Assembly (NCBI RefSeq): GCF_001050375.1
Contig: NZ_KQ130488.1
Location: 62,001-126,000, forward strand
From: Catenovulum maritimum
Lineage (GTDB): Bacteria; Pseudomonadota; Gammaproteobacteria; Enterobacterales; Alteromonadaceae
Direction: 5' to 3'
DNA: 64,000 nucleotides
Part shown: positions 55,191 through 64,000 of the stretch, piece after piece
Numbering within the stretch: the first letter of the stretch is position 1
How the letters are laid out: every line of letters begins with the position of its first letter
Position numbers and translations under genes: made by a program
Notes under the pieces: model-generated
The model's input: the letters and a program-made list of their open reading frames with translations, nothing else
What the model was told of the DNA's origin: nothing
Databases searched by the model: none

Positions 55191-55712
55191 TTACCGCAAT
55201 CGCCTTCTAACCGTTTTAGTCGCCTGCCCTGCCATATGAATTAAGCTTTGCTGAGTATTCGCATGACATAATGCAACAGCAAGCGCATCCGCGGCATCAG
55301 CTTGAGGGCTGGCATTCAACTTTAGAATGTGAGTAACCATATGCTGAACTTGTTTTTTTTCAGCATTCCCTTTGCCAACTACGGCTTGTTTTATTTGCCG
55401 CGCGGAATATTCAGCCACAGGTAAACTTGCGTGAGCCGCAGCAACAATAGCTGCACCACGTGCTTGGCCAAGCTTTAATGCAGAGTCTGGGTTATGAGCT
55501 AAAAACACTTGCTCAATTGCAAATTCATCTGGAGAGAATTGGGTAATTAATTCTGAAATACCGTGAAATATTTTGATTAAGCGATCGGCTAATGCGCCAT
55601 CACCTAATCGAATACAACCACTGGCAATATAAGAAAATCGGCTACCTTGTTGTTTAACAACGCCGTAGCCAGTAATACGAGAACCGGGGTCTATACCTAA
55701 AATTATACTCAA
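55191..55712 (-). CDS. ruvC: Holliday junction resolvase RuvC
   Basis: 173 residues, RNase-H fold. Catalytic acidic residues are visible at D8 (G-I-D-P-G-S), the Glu of A-I-E-Q-V-F, and Asp residues of Q-A-D-A-A-D-A-L. It cuts Holliday junctions symmetrically. ruvC follows aspS after 33 bp. The yebC gene that many gammaproteobacteria carry between aspS and ruvC is absent. Confidence 0.98.
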   Translation of the reverse strand: MSIILGIDPGSRITGYGVVKQQGSRFSYIASGCIRLGDGALADRLIKIFHGISELITQFSPDEFAIEQVFLAHNPDSALKLGQARGAAIVAAAHASLPVAEYSARQIKQAVVGKGNAEKKQVQHMVTHILKLNASPQADAADALAVALCHANTQQSLIHMAGQATKTVRRRLR

Positions 55713-55745
55713 GCGAACTCCGGTTTTATAACAGATAAAGTGGGC

Positions 55746-57539
55746 TTATTCTTCTTCGTCGCTGCCGTCATCTAACTGAGGTACAACTTGAATGCCTAGT
55801 TCTGTAACTTGTTGTGGATTAGCAAAACCTGGCGCATTAGTTAATGGACAAGCTGCCGTTGTTGTTTTAGGGAATGCCATCACATCACGAATAGACGAAG
55901 CACCTGTCATTAACATAACTAAACGGTCTAAACCAAAAGCTAAACCAGCATGTGGTGGCGTACCATATTTTAATGCTTCTAATAAGAAACCAAATTTATC
56001 TTCCGCTTCCTCTTCGCCTATACCTAAGATTTCAAACACAGCGGCTTGCATCTCTTGTTGGTGAATACGCACCGAACCACCACCAACTTCACAACCATTT
56101 AATACCATATCATAAGCATTAGACAAGGCAGTTTCTGGGTTAGCTTTTAACTCTTCTGCACTGATACCTGTTGGTGAGGTGAATGGGTGATGTAATGGCG
56201 TTAAGCCACCATCATTGGTTTCTTCAAACATAGGGAAGTCAACAACCCATAATGGTTTCCAGCAGTCTTCAACTAAGCCTAATTCTTCACCAATTTTAAG
56301 TCGTAACGCACCAATCGCTTCAGAAACAACTGAGTATTTATCAGAGCCGAAGAAAATAATGTCACCTGTTTGCGCGCCTGTTCTTTCAATAATTGCCAAA
56401 GCAGTTGCTTCAGGTAAAAATTTAAGAATAGGTGATTGAAGACCTTCAATCCCTTTAGCTAAGTCGTTCACTTTTAACCAAGCTAAACCTTTAGCACCAT
56501 AAATGCCAACAAACTTAGTTAATTCATCAATATTCTTACGCGAGAATTTAGCAGCACCTTCTGGCACTTTTAACGCAGCGACTCGGCCTTTTGGATCATT
56601 GGCTGGACCAGAGAAAACAGCAAACTCAACGTCTTTCAATAAGTCAGCAACGTCAACCATTTCAAGTGGGTTGCGTAAATCAGGTTTATCACTGCCGTAT
56701 TTAGTCATAGCTTCAGCGAATGTCATACGCGGAAACTCACCTAAATCAACGTTAAGTAACTTCTTAAATAAAGTGCGCGTCATGTCTTCTGTTAACGCCA
56801 TCACTTGATCTTCTGTCATAAAAGAAGTTTCGATATCGATTTGGGTAAATTCAGGCTGGCGATCAGCACGTAAATCTTCATCACGGAAACACTTAACGAT
56901 TTGATAGTATCTATCTAAACCCGACATCATTAATAACTGTTTAAACAACTGAGGAGATTGCGGTAAAGCAAAAAACTGACCTGGGTAAGTTCGGCTTGGT
57001 ACTAAGTAATCACGCGCACCTTCAGGTGTCGCTTTAGTTAAGATAGGTGTTTCAATATCTAAGAAATCATTGTCATCTAAATAACGACGAATTTCACTGG
57101 TCACTTTGGCACGAAACTTCATGCGCTCAGTCATTTCAGTGCGACGAAGATCTAAATAACGATATTTTAGTCTTTGCTCTTCTGAGTTATTTTGATGTCC
57201 ATCGATACTAAGCGGTAATGGCGCAGAACCATTTAATATCGTCATATCAGAAGCTAAAATTTCAACTGCGCCTGTGGCCATGTTTTTATTCACTTGGCTT
57301 TCTGGACGTGCACGTACTTTACCAGTTAATTGAATACAAAACTCATGCTTTAATTTATTAGCAGTTTCAAATAAAGCTTTAAAATCTGGGTCAATAACAA
57401 CCTGAACCAAACCTTTTACATCACGCAAATCTAAAAAGATTAAACCACCTAAATCACGACGACGATTAACCCAACCACATAGAGTTACTTCTTGATCAAC
57501 TAAAGATTCATTAACTTGCCCACAATAATGGCTTCGCAT
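55746..57539 (-). CDS. aspS: Aspartyl-tRNA synthetase
   Basis: 597 residues from M-R-S-H-Y-C-G, which aligns with E. coli AspS and has AGGA upstream; a longer frame would add nine unsupported residues. An N-terminal OB anticodon-binding domain ([13 protein letters not shown]) is followed by the class II core with motif 2 ([16 protein letters not shown]), the bacterial GAD insertion, and motif 3 (G-L-A-F-G-L-D-R). It charges tRNA-Asp. Confidence 0.98.
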   Translation of the reverse strand: MRSHYCGQVNESLVDQEVTLCGWVNRRRDLGGLIFLDLRDVKGLVQVVIDPDFKALFETANKLKHEFCIQLTGKVRARPESQVNKNMATGAVEILASDMTILNGSAPLPLSIDGHQNNSEEQRLKYRYLDLRRTEMTERMKFRAKVTSEIRRYLDDNDFLDIETPILTKATPEGARDYLVPSRTYPGQFFALPQSPQLFKQLLMMSGLDRYYQIVKCFRDEDLRADRQPEFTQIDIETSFMTEDQVMALTEDMTRTLFKKLLNVDLGEFPRMTFAEAMTKYGSDKPDLRNPLEMVDVADLLKDVEFAVFSGPANDPKGRVAALKVPEGAAKFSRKNIDELTKFVGIYGAKGLAWLKVNDLAKGIEGLQSPILKFLPEATALAIIERTGAQTGDIIFFGSDKYSVVSEAIGALRLKIGEELGLVEDCWKPLWVVDFPMFEETNDGGLTPLHHPFTSPTGISAEELKANPETALSNAYDMVLNGCEVGGGSVRIHQQEMQAAVFEILGIGEEEAEDKFGFLLEALKYGTPPHAGLAFGLDRLVMLMTGASSIRDVMAFPKTTTAACPLTNAPGFANPQQVTELGIQVVPQLDDGSDEEE

Positions 57540-57718
57540 ATTTAAAATTCCTGATGAGTATTGCACTTAACCCTAGTTTGATATTTGACTACTAATTAAT
57601 TTTTCTGATTAGAAGGTAAACTAGAGAATTTTTATTTATGAATTGAGATAGCTCTCAAATTTTGCACGGGATTATAACCTTAAATGGCGTAAAGATGCGA
57701 GAGAGGTTTTGCAGAGAA

Positions 57719-57752
57719 ATAAGAAGGCTAATATAAAATCTTTAACCTTCTT
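57719..57752 (-). terminator. Hairpin terminator after the first GH49-like gene
   Basis: AAGAAGGTTAA can pair with TTAGCCTTCTT (11 positions, one G-T type pair) around a 10-base loop, followed by TATTT on the minus strand. It lies about 17 bp after the stop. Confidence 0.6.
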
Positions 57753-57768
57753 ATTTGTATTGGTTATT

Positions 57769-60700
57769 TTAGTTAGCTGTCGTTTGATACTTGAGGGTAA
57801 ATTTATCTATATCAAGTAAAAAGCCCGTCTCTGTTGAATGACCAAATTCTAACTTTAATGTCGAAATATCACTAATACTGCCGAGTGTTAGTATCACAGG
57901 TAATTCCTGAGGACCAAATACAGGTGTAGTAACAGATCCAATTACAACATCATCTGCCAATATAGTAATGACAGCGCCGGCTTTCACACTTCCTCCGACT
58001 AAACTAAAGTTAGCTTCAATATCGGTTGCAATATTAGTTAAATTTAAATCGAAACTGACCCAAGTGTTATTTTTTATATAACCGACAGCATCACTATTCG
58101 CTAATTTAGCGCCAAAACTATCACTGAAAGTTTCAGCTTCAACGGTTTGATTAACAATAGATGCAAACACTGGTGGCGTTGTCGTACCTGTTACCGTGAA
58201 GGTTTCGTTCGCACCAACAGTGTCACTCGCTGCATATAACGGCATTTCCGGGCCTGAGTTAGTTTCCATCCGGACATACAATCCCATAGATTTCGACCAA
58301 AGCGCAAAATCGTCATTACCTAAATCAACCCAAATAAATTTAGCGTCATCAGAAATACTTTGGCTATCTTCATCACCTCTTGCAATATCAGGCACTGTAT
58401 ATAAGTAACCATAACGCATTGGATCGGCTTTTAAGTAATAACCATTAAATGCGCGGAGAGCAATGTAACCATCGCCCGCATCAGTGACCAAAAAGCCTTC
58501 TGTTGCTTGATCTTGATTAGCAACTGCTGGTGACAAACTGACCGGCAAGCTAGCATCAGGTTGAACAAACTTATCATTTTCCGCTTGAACTAAAATAGCG
58601 TCACCAATAGGAGCTGTACCTGAGGCCGGCTCTGCTATTGGATCAGGTAAACTAAAGAAGGTAAAAGTATGGAGTAAAACCCCGCTACTGATCTCTGAAG
58701 TATCCGAAGCCGGTATTGGTTTACAACTTTGGTTATATACAAAGTGGTTTCCATCATCTATATGATCGAGCTTGTCGCCTTCAATCACTAGATTATCAAA
58801 ATGGAAGAAGCGAATATAACTCTCTTGTCCTAATGCCTGATTACGCTCAGTACATAGATTCTCTTTGTTATAAGAAGCTTGGCGTATATTGATATTTTTA
58901 AACGTTTTATCGCCTAAAATACTGACGCTAGGTCCGCCTGAGGTTTCTTCATCCCAAATTCTTAAATTCCAAATAACGCTTTCTTTACCCCAAAATTCCA
59001 TATTTTCAAATATACCGCCATTGTGCTGATTTAAAGCACCTAATCGAAGGCGGCTATCAAAAACACCATGGTTTTTCCAAAAACTTTGAAATAAACGATC
59101 GGATGACCAAATCGTATGGTTTTTCACTTTAGTTGGGCTTGCTTTAACACCATTAAACTCCCAGCCAAATTGAAAACTTGGGCCATTATGCATGACGTAA
59201 CTCGTGTTAAATTCCATTAAATAATCTTCGTGGATATAGGTTATATCGTCATCATTAATTAATAAGTTACCACGATAATAAGTTTTAGAGCCTTTGCTGC
59301 CGTCCTGGTATGTCCCACCGCCATAACCAACATCTTTGTGATTTATAAGATGAGCATGACCATCTCTAACCATAACCCCCATACGCGCGCCAATATTAGT
59401 TAAACCAGCAAAAATGCTTGGCTCGTCATGATAATTTCCCATCAACCACACATGAGTATCCCAGGACTGTTCGACTTTCCATGGATTACCACCAATAGCT
59501 TGATGTGATGCCCAAGGCGTTCTTGAGTCGTCTGTCCATAAATAACCGTCGTCATTATCACTGTATAGGTAGTAAAGGTTGTACATTTCGTCCGAGTAAA
59601 GACCACGCCCCCAAACTTTTAGCGCGTAATTATTATTTTTAAATAAGAAGCCATAATGTAGATAAGCGTCACCCGGAATGTACATTTCACGAACTGTGCT
59701 ATTCCCTTTGCCAGCGGCATCGCCTAAAAATTGATAAGTCGGATTGGGTAAATGAATCCCCGCACCAAAGGCCACTAACTCACCATTATTAAATTCTTTA
59801 ATTTCATTTGAAGGCGCAGAAGCTGGCGCTATATGTACAGGATTAATAAATACATATAAAGGTGCTTCAATGATGATATTGCCTCGGTTTGAAGTTGAGG
59901 CATGGCCAGACCAAGCTTTGCGATTAACCGCAATACGATAATGCCGAGTGTAATCAGTCGCTCCAGGTAAAGTCACTTCAAAACTAGAATCATTAAGTTT
60001 AGTGACTGAAACTGGTGCTGGGTGAATTTCTAAATCATTAATATCGATTGTGCTAGGTAAACTGCCGCTTGATAATAAATCAATAGTAACAATAACTTCT
60101 TCACTCGCATCTATGTTAGTCCAATGCTTTGAATGCATTGAACTACCCGATTTAGATGAATTAGGACCATACAAACCATAACCGTATGGCCTATGGCCGC
60201 CTGAATGTTTTGGATCGTCCTGCGCTAGAAAATTTCTCAACTGCGGACGCGTCTCGTATACAGGTGAATTCAATGGTGTCATCGCATTATTGCTAGCACT
60301 CGTTCTAACTTCAGCACTGAAGTAAGTTGAAATGCGAGTTGCATGACCTTGAGTGGGATCCGCCGGTGTTTGGTATTGGATTTCAGGAAAAGTAATACCA
60401 TTTACCGTTACCATTTGTGGTGCACGGATTCCAGCAACTTCTGGATAAACCTCTAAAGTATCACTGGTACCAACCACTTTTAACATTTCACTTGCTGGCG
60501 ACTCTTGCGTATTACGAATCGCTTTAACTCTAAAATAAGACGTATCGCTACGATCAAAATTGGTTAACTGATGCTCTGTAGCATTAGCTGTGGTTGTGGC
60601 AACTGATTGCCAATCTGAATTTTCAAATTTTCGTTCAATCACAAAACCTGTTTCGTCCTCAGTATTATCAGACCAAAAAAGCGTTAATTCTGCATAAGGC

Positions 60701-61413
60701 TCTGGGGATAAAAAATATAACGCATCTGGAGAAGCTAGGTCATTACTTGTACCACCATCAATGCTGATACTCAATTTTGCTTCTTGAGTTGCCCCTTTAT
60801 CATCAAGCGCTACAGCTGTAATCTCATGATCACCTAAGCTAAGCTGATTATTGACATATTCGTAAGGGCTTGCGGTATCAATTGAAACAGATTGATTATT
60901 TACAAAAAACTCAACTTGCGAAATTGAACCGTCTAAATCAATTGCATCAACTGAAAAGCGAATCGGCTCCGCAAAAGTAAATTGGCTATTATTTGCTGGA
61001 CTGTTAAATGAAATAGATGGTGCGGCATTTGTTAAGTCATTTATCTTAATAACTACAAACGCATTAGAGCTTGCCCCCTTATCATCTGTCGCTATTACTT
61101 CTATTTGATGCTCACCAAGAATAAAATCAGATTTAGATAATTCGAAAGGTGCTTCTAGATCTAATAATAAAGACTGGTTATTCGCAATAAATTCAACCTG
61201 AGTAACCTGACCATCCGCATCACTTGCACTGACACTAATATTAACCTGCTCTCCTAATGCAAATATTTGATTATTATTTGGCGAAGTAAACGAAACAGTC
61301 GGTTTTTGATTAATAACTATTCCCTGCTCACTATCGATATCTAATTTAGTGCCTTGGCAAGCAATTGCTAAACCCGACAATAATACTGAACTAACTATAC
61401 GACTCAAGCTCAT
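57769..61413 (-). CDS. Exported GH49-like polysaccharidase with Big_7, FnIII and CBM domains
   Basis: 1214 residues. A lipoprotein-like signal peptide (A-I-A-C near residue 19) is followed by two Big_7 Ig-like domains (about 35-128 and 131-218), an FnIII domain (about 228-313), a beta-sandwich (about 320-555), a right-handed beta-helix (about 560-925), a fascin-like beta-trefoil (about 940-1080) and a C-terminal CBM-like domain. Within the helix, D704 in Y-Q-D-G and D721-D-D723 in I-N-D-D-D-I-T, with F-Q-F-G-W downstream, align by eye with the catalytic region of GH49 dextranase/isopullulanase. GH49 enzymes act on dextran, pullulan or sulfated arabinan; the substrate here is unknown. A likely surface lipoprotein. 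Confidence 0.65.
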   Translation of the reverse strand: MSLSRIVSSVLLSGLAIACQGTKLDIDSEQGIVINQKPTVSFTSPNNNQIFALGEQVNISVSASDADGQVTQVEFIANNQSLLLDLEAPFELSKSDFILGEHQIEVIATDDKGASSNAFVVIKINDLTNAAPSISFNSPANNSQFTFAEPIRFSVDAIDLDGSISQVEFFVNNQSVSIDTASPYEYVNNQLSLGDHEITAVALDDKGATQEAKLSISIDGGTSNDLASPDALYFLSPEPYAELTLFWSDNTEDETGFVIERKFENSDWQSVATTTANATEHQLTNFDRSDTSYFRVKAIRNTQESPASEMLKVVGTSDTLEVYPEVAGIRAPQMVTVNGITFPEIQYQTPADPTQGHATRISTYFSAEVRTSASNNAMTPLNSPVYETRPQLRNFLAQDDPKHSGGHRPYGYGLYGPNSSKSGSSMHSKHWTNIDASEEVIVTIDLLSSGSLPSTIDINDLEIHPAPVSVTKLNDSSFEVTLPGATDYTRHYRIAVNRKAWSGHASTSNRGNIIIEAPLYVFINPVHIAPASAPSNEIKEFNNGELVAFGAGIHLPNPTYQFLGDAAGKGNSTVREMYIPGDAYLHYGFLFKNNNYALKVWGRGLYSDEMYNLYYLYSDNDDGYLWTDDSRTPWASHQAIGGNPWKVEQSWDTHVWLMGNYHDEPSIFAGLTNIGARMGVMVRDGHAHLINHKDVGYGGGTYQDGSKGSKTYYRGNLLINDDDITYIHEDYLMEFNTSYVMHNGPSFQFGWEFNGVKASPTKVKNHTIWSSDRLFQSFWKNHGVFDSRLRLGALNQHNGGIFENMEFWGKESVIWNLRIWDEETSGGPSVSILGDKTFKNINIRQASYNKENLCTERNQALGQESYIRFFHFDNLVIEGDKLDHIDDGNHFVYNQSCKPIPASDTSEISSGVLLHTFTFFSLPDPIAEPASGTAPIGDAILVQAENDKFVQPDASLPVSLSPAVANQDQATEGFLVTDAGDGYIALRAFNGYYLKADPMRYGYLYTVPDIARGDEDSQSISDDAKFIWVDLGNDDFALWSKSMGLYVRMETNSGPEMPLYAASDTVGANETFTVTGTTTPPVFASIVNQTVEAETFSDSFGAKLANSDAVGYIKNNTWVSFDLNLTNIATDIEANFSLVGGSVKAGAVITILADDVVIGSVTTPVFGPQELPVILTLGSISDISTLKLEFGHSTETGFLLDIDKFTLKYQTTAN

Positions 61414-61607
61414 GTCGACTCCATTTTGATTTATATATTATATATTCAAGGTAATCTCCTAACACTTTTATAACAATGTTAAAACGTCTCTATTTAGATA
61501 AGTAACACTGACCATATTTCTCTAATTTAGCAGAATTAATTTATTGGGTATGAGCCGAAATGTTCTCTGTCATTTGAACGCGGTTTGATATCAAGCTATC
61601 AGAAACA
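61414..61607 (-). other. Leader region of the first GH49-like gene
   Basis: About 190 bp of AT-rich sequence between the upstream terminator and the start codon. TGGAG precedes the ATG. An AT-rich alternating stretch (around 61431-61445) could contain a -10 element, but no clear promoter stands out, and no ATACGTAT-type operator like those at 42.2-42.3 kb is present. Confidence 0.4.
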
Positions 61608-61648
61608 AAAAGCCAGTGTAATGAAGTGACCCCCAATAACTGGCTTTT
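61608..61648 (-). terminator. Intrinsic terminator after the second GH49-like gene
   Basis: AAAAGCCAGT pairs with ACTGGCTTTT (10 bp) around a 21-base loop, followed by TGTTT on the minus strand. It separates the two GH49-like genes into different transcripts. Confidence 0.7.
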
Positions 61649-61680
61649 GCAATTTTTAAACTTTGTTAGAGACTGGTCAT

Positions 61681-64000
61681 CTAAGGAAGGTATTCATATT
61701 CGAGCTGAACACTACCTACATTACAACAATAAGTACCGTTATTATCAAAAACGAATCTCAACGCTTTATAAGTACCTTCTGTTCTTACCGCATCAAGCAC
61801 ACCTTCAGCTATTAAGTAAGGGTCACTCCAGCCACCACCGCCAGGTAAATTAACAGTGCCTAACATTTCTTCTGTGTCATCAGATAAGATCCCGTAGAAA
61901 GAAACAGCTGCACCACCGCCCCCAACATGTTCCATAGTCACTTTAATATCAGCATCGCCCGGCTTTAGCTCTACATTATAGGTTGCTGAAGCCATATCTT
62001 TGATATTATCTAGCTTGTCTGTTTTAGCGGTTAATATCTCTGTAGCAGAAGCACTATCAAGCACTAAGTTCTCAACAACTTTTATTGTATCTACAACCCC
62101 ATATTCAAGTTTAATTGTTGATACATCTAATAAAAACCCAGTATCTGTAGGATGCGTAAACACTATTTTTAAAGTGCCAATACCAGTATTACCTGCAGTA
62201 GAAAGCATGGTTGAGATTGTTTGAGGGCCTGCAACAGGCGTAGTGGCAGAGCCTATTTCAACATCATCGGCCAAGAAAGTAATAACGGTACCAGCTTTGA
62301 CACTTCCCCCAACTAACTCTAAGGTTGCTTTAGTATCTATGCTAGAAGCATCTAAATTTAAGTTATAACTTACGCTTCTGTCGTTTTTGACGAACCCGAT
62401 ATTAACACCACCGCCAGTAGCTTTAATGCCGCCAGTCTCAGAATCAAATGAGCCAGCATTAAAGTTTAGCTCTTGTGCATTATAACGAACAAATGTCACA
62501 TCAAACGCATCAAGATTAATACCGTCACCTGGTGCTGTAATACGTAATGTAGAAATAACACCACCAGAAGGTGCATTTAATTTGGCTTCTTCAGACCAAA
62601 CATAAGTACCCCAGTTGCCTGAGCTCTTGGCTGGGATAACCCCCAAACTAACACCATTTACAGAAACTTCTAAATCTCGGTTTTGGAAACCAGCCGTTAA
62701 AGATTTAATTTTGATGTAAGCAACATCAGACATATTGACGTCAAATTCAGCCCAGTCATCAGCACCAACCCAACCTAATGCACTGCCACCATCAGCACCG
62801 TTAGTTGGTTTAAGCGCATCGGCTTTCTCACCAGTAGAGTCACCTACTCTCGCATATTCTTCAGCTTCTAATTTTACTGAAATTGGCGGTTTACCAAATA
62901 CAGGTGCTTCACCAGAATGAGCTTCAAACTCAAAGCTTTCCGAAGCAGTAATTTCATCACTAGCAGCATAAAGTGGTGCATTAGTGCTTAAGCTATCTTC
63001 TAGTCGAACATATAAACCCGTTGCTTTAGAGAAAAGTGAGAATGTACTATCGCCGTTATCTACCCAAATAAATTTAGCCCACTCAGAGATATCATCACTT
63101 GGCTCCAGCTGTACGTGTACATAGCCATATCGATTAGGATCGGCTTGAACATAACGGCCTGAAAAATCTCTCAGCGCAACATAATCGTCACCAGCACTCA
63201 CCACAACAAAACCATCATTATCAGAGCTAGCATTCGCTGTTAACGGGTTAAAGCTAGCTGGCAGGCTTTCATCTGATTGAACATAGCTCATATTATCTGC
63301 TTTAATAGCGACATATTGATCAATAGGCGCACTTGCGTAACCATTTACTACACTTGATTCGTCGATCATAGACGGCATGCTGAACAAGGTAACAGTGTGT
63401 AAAAGCAAACCTTCATTATAATTAAAATAGCTATCAAAATCAGACGCGTTGTTGATTGCAGTCCCCTCAATAACTAGATTATCGAAATGAATAAAACGAA
63501 TATAAGCTTGTTGATTTAAGCTTAAATCTGATTCTGCAATTAAATTTTCAGCATTAACTGGCGCTTGACGTACATTGAAATTTTTAAACGTTTTATCAGA
63601 AATAATACTAGTAGTATCAGTCGCTTGCTCTTCCCTATTCCAAACTTGAATATTAAAGATTGACGACTCTTGGCCATAAAACTCAAAGTTTTCAAACACA
63701 CCACCTGCATGCTCAACAAGTTTAGCGGCTGTCAGTTGACTATTAAATACTGATTGAGAGCTTAGCAACTCATCATTTAATCGATCTGAAGATAAAACGG
63801 TATGATTTGAAACTTGAGCTGTAATGCCCATTTCTGTTTCTAAATCAGTACCAAGTTGAAAGCTAGCGCCTGTATAAAGGTTATAGCTAGTATTGTTAGA
63901 CATAGTGATATCTTTATGTAATTGAGTGATATCGCCTGAATTAACAAATAAATTACCCGTATATTCGACCTTAGCACTACCTGATTGATATGTGCCTCCG
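61681..64000 (-). CDS. Second GH49-like protein, partial at the window edge
   Basis: The frame stays open to the right edge, so the N-terminus is missing; an internal ATG at 63903 is not the start. The visible ~773 residues hold the end of a beta-helix homologous to the neighbour (G-x-Y-Q-S-G, N-S-G-D-I-T, S-S-D-R-L, G-G-V-F-E-N-F-E-F-Y-G), then a fascin-like trefoil, a CBM6/35-like domain starting V-K-L-E-A-E-E-Y, a CBM-like domain shared with the neighbour, and a further C-terminal module with two adjacent Cys. The aspartates seen at 704, 721 and 722 of the neighbour are Ser, Ser and Gly here. Confidence 0.65.
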   Translation of the reverse strand, partial: GGTYQSGSAKVEYTGNLFVNSGDITQLHKDITMSNNTSYNLYTGASFQLGTDLETEMGITAQVSNHTVLSSDRLNDELLSSQSVFNSQLTAAKLVEHAGGVFENFEFYGQESSIFNIQVWNREEQATDTTSIISDKTFKNFNVRQAPVNAENLIAESDLSLNQQAYIRFIHFDNLVIEGTAINNASDFDSYFNYNEGLLLHTVTLFSMPSMIDESSVVNGYASAPIDQYVAIKADNMSYVQSDESLPASFNPLTANASSDNDGFVVVSAGDDYVALRDFSGRYVQADPNRYGYVHVQLEPSDDISEWAKFIWVDNGDSTFSLFSKATGLYVRLEDSLSTNAPLYAASDEITASESFEFEAHSGEAPVFGKPPISVKLEAEEYARVGDSTGEKADALKPTNGADGGSALGWVGADDWAEFDVNMSDVAYIKIKSLTAGFQNRDLEVSVNGVSLGVIPAKSSGNWGTYVWSEEAKLNAPSGGVISTLRITAPGDGINLDAFDVTFVRYNAQELNFNAGSFDSETGGIKATGGGVNIGFVKNDRSVSYNLNLDASSIDTKATLELVGGSVKAGTVITFLADDVEIGSATTPVAGPQTISTMLSTAGNTGIGTLKIVFTHPTDTGFLLDVSTIKLEYGVVDTIKVVENLVLDSASATEILTAKTDKLDNIKDMASATYNVELKPGDADIKVTMEHVGGGGAAVSFYGILSDDTEEMLGTVNLPGGGGWSDPYLIAEGVLDAVRTEGTYKALRFVFDNNGTYCCNVGSVQLEYEYLP

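Noticed and set aside
55713-55745. Missing yebC between aspS and ruvC as a possible deletion
   Set aside because: yebC position varies among gammaproteobacteria, and the aspS-ruvC gap is short and clean with no remnant.
63903-63903. ATG as the start of the second GH49-like protein
   Set aside because: The same frame continues without stop to the window edge and the extra residues align with the neighbour's beta-helix, so the gene is partial.

Overview
The window is an AT-rich stretch of a gammaproteobacterial chromosome. Its gene order and protein types point to a marine member of the Alteromonadales; a Catenovulum-like Alteromonadaceae is my best guess. Three things suggest this: the low GC, the large TonB-dependent receptor paired with a flavin-dependent halogenase, and the big multidomain surface polysaccharidases with Big_7, fascin-like and CBM domains. 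This is inference from protein character, not a database match.

Layout. 0.2-5.7 kb, + strand: a cold-shock protein, a 1020-residue GH15/phosphorylase-kinase-like protein, an HD-GYP c-di-GMP phosphodiesterase and a maltose-type O-acetyltransferase. 5.8-26.7 kb, - strand: the classical envelope, replication and translation block. Read in transcription order it is rpsB-tsf, pyrH-frr-uppS-cdsA-dxr-rseP-bamA-skp-lpxD-fabZ-lpxA-lpxB-rnhB-dnaE, then accA, tilS and arfB. It supplies ribosome and elongation factor components, isoprenoid and undecaprenyl carrier synthesis, phospholipid precursor, lipid A, outer-membrane protein assembly and DNA polymerase III. 26.9-31.2 kb, + strand: map-glnD-dapD, divergent from rpsB. 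31.3-34.8 kb, - strand: a DUF342/FapA-type protein, a DUF2982-like membrane protein preceded by a 45-residue CxxC membrane peptide, and a soluble chemoreceptor.

35.5-42.1 kb, + strand, is the most unusual accessory region. A DUF945 protein is followed by a compact eboC-eboA-eboB-eboE-eboF cluster, a version of the ebo (edb) metabolite-trafficking cluster of cyanobacteria, some pseudomonads and eustigmatophyte plastids. It lacks the sugar-phosphate-cyclase gene eboD. 42.5-47.1 kb holds a TonB-dependent receptor and a flavin-dependent halogenase, preceded by two ATACGTAT-centred palindromes that look like LacI-family operators.

47.2-57.5 kb, - strand, is again core: a DUF2960-like protein, three tandem tRNA-Lys(UUU) genes, ybgC-tolQRAB-pal-cpoB, ruvC-ruvA-ruvB and aspS. 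The tRNA-Lys genes next to cpoB repeat a known enterobacterial arrangement. 57.8-64 kb, - strand: two large GH49-like exported proteins in tandem, the second cut by the right edge of the window. The second has lost the aspartates that in the first align with the GH49 catalytic residues.

Best candidates for something new: the eboD-less ebo cluster with its DUF945 partner; the GH49-like pair, one apparently catalytically dead; the receptor/halogenase pair under a putative LacI-type operator; a perfect 16-bp palindrome in front of the GH15-like gene; distinct inverted repeats that extend the acceptor stem of each tRNA-Lys copy; and a possible small RNA at about 35.27-35.40 kb. No CRISPR array, rRNA gene, insertion sequence or prophage is visible.
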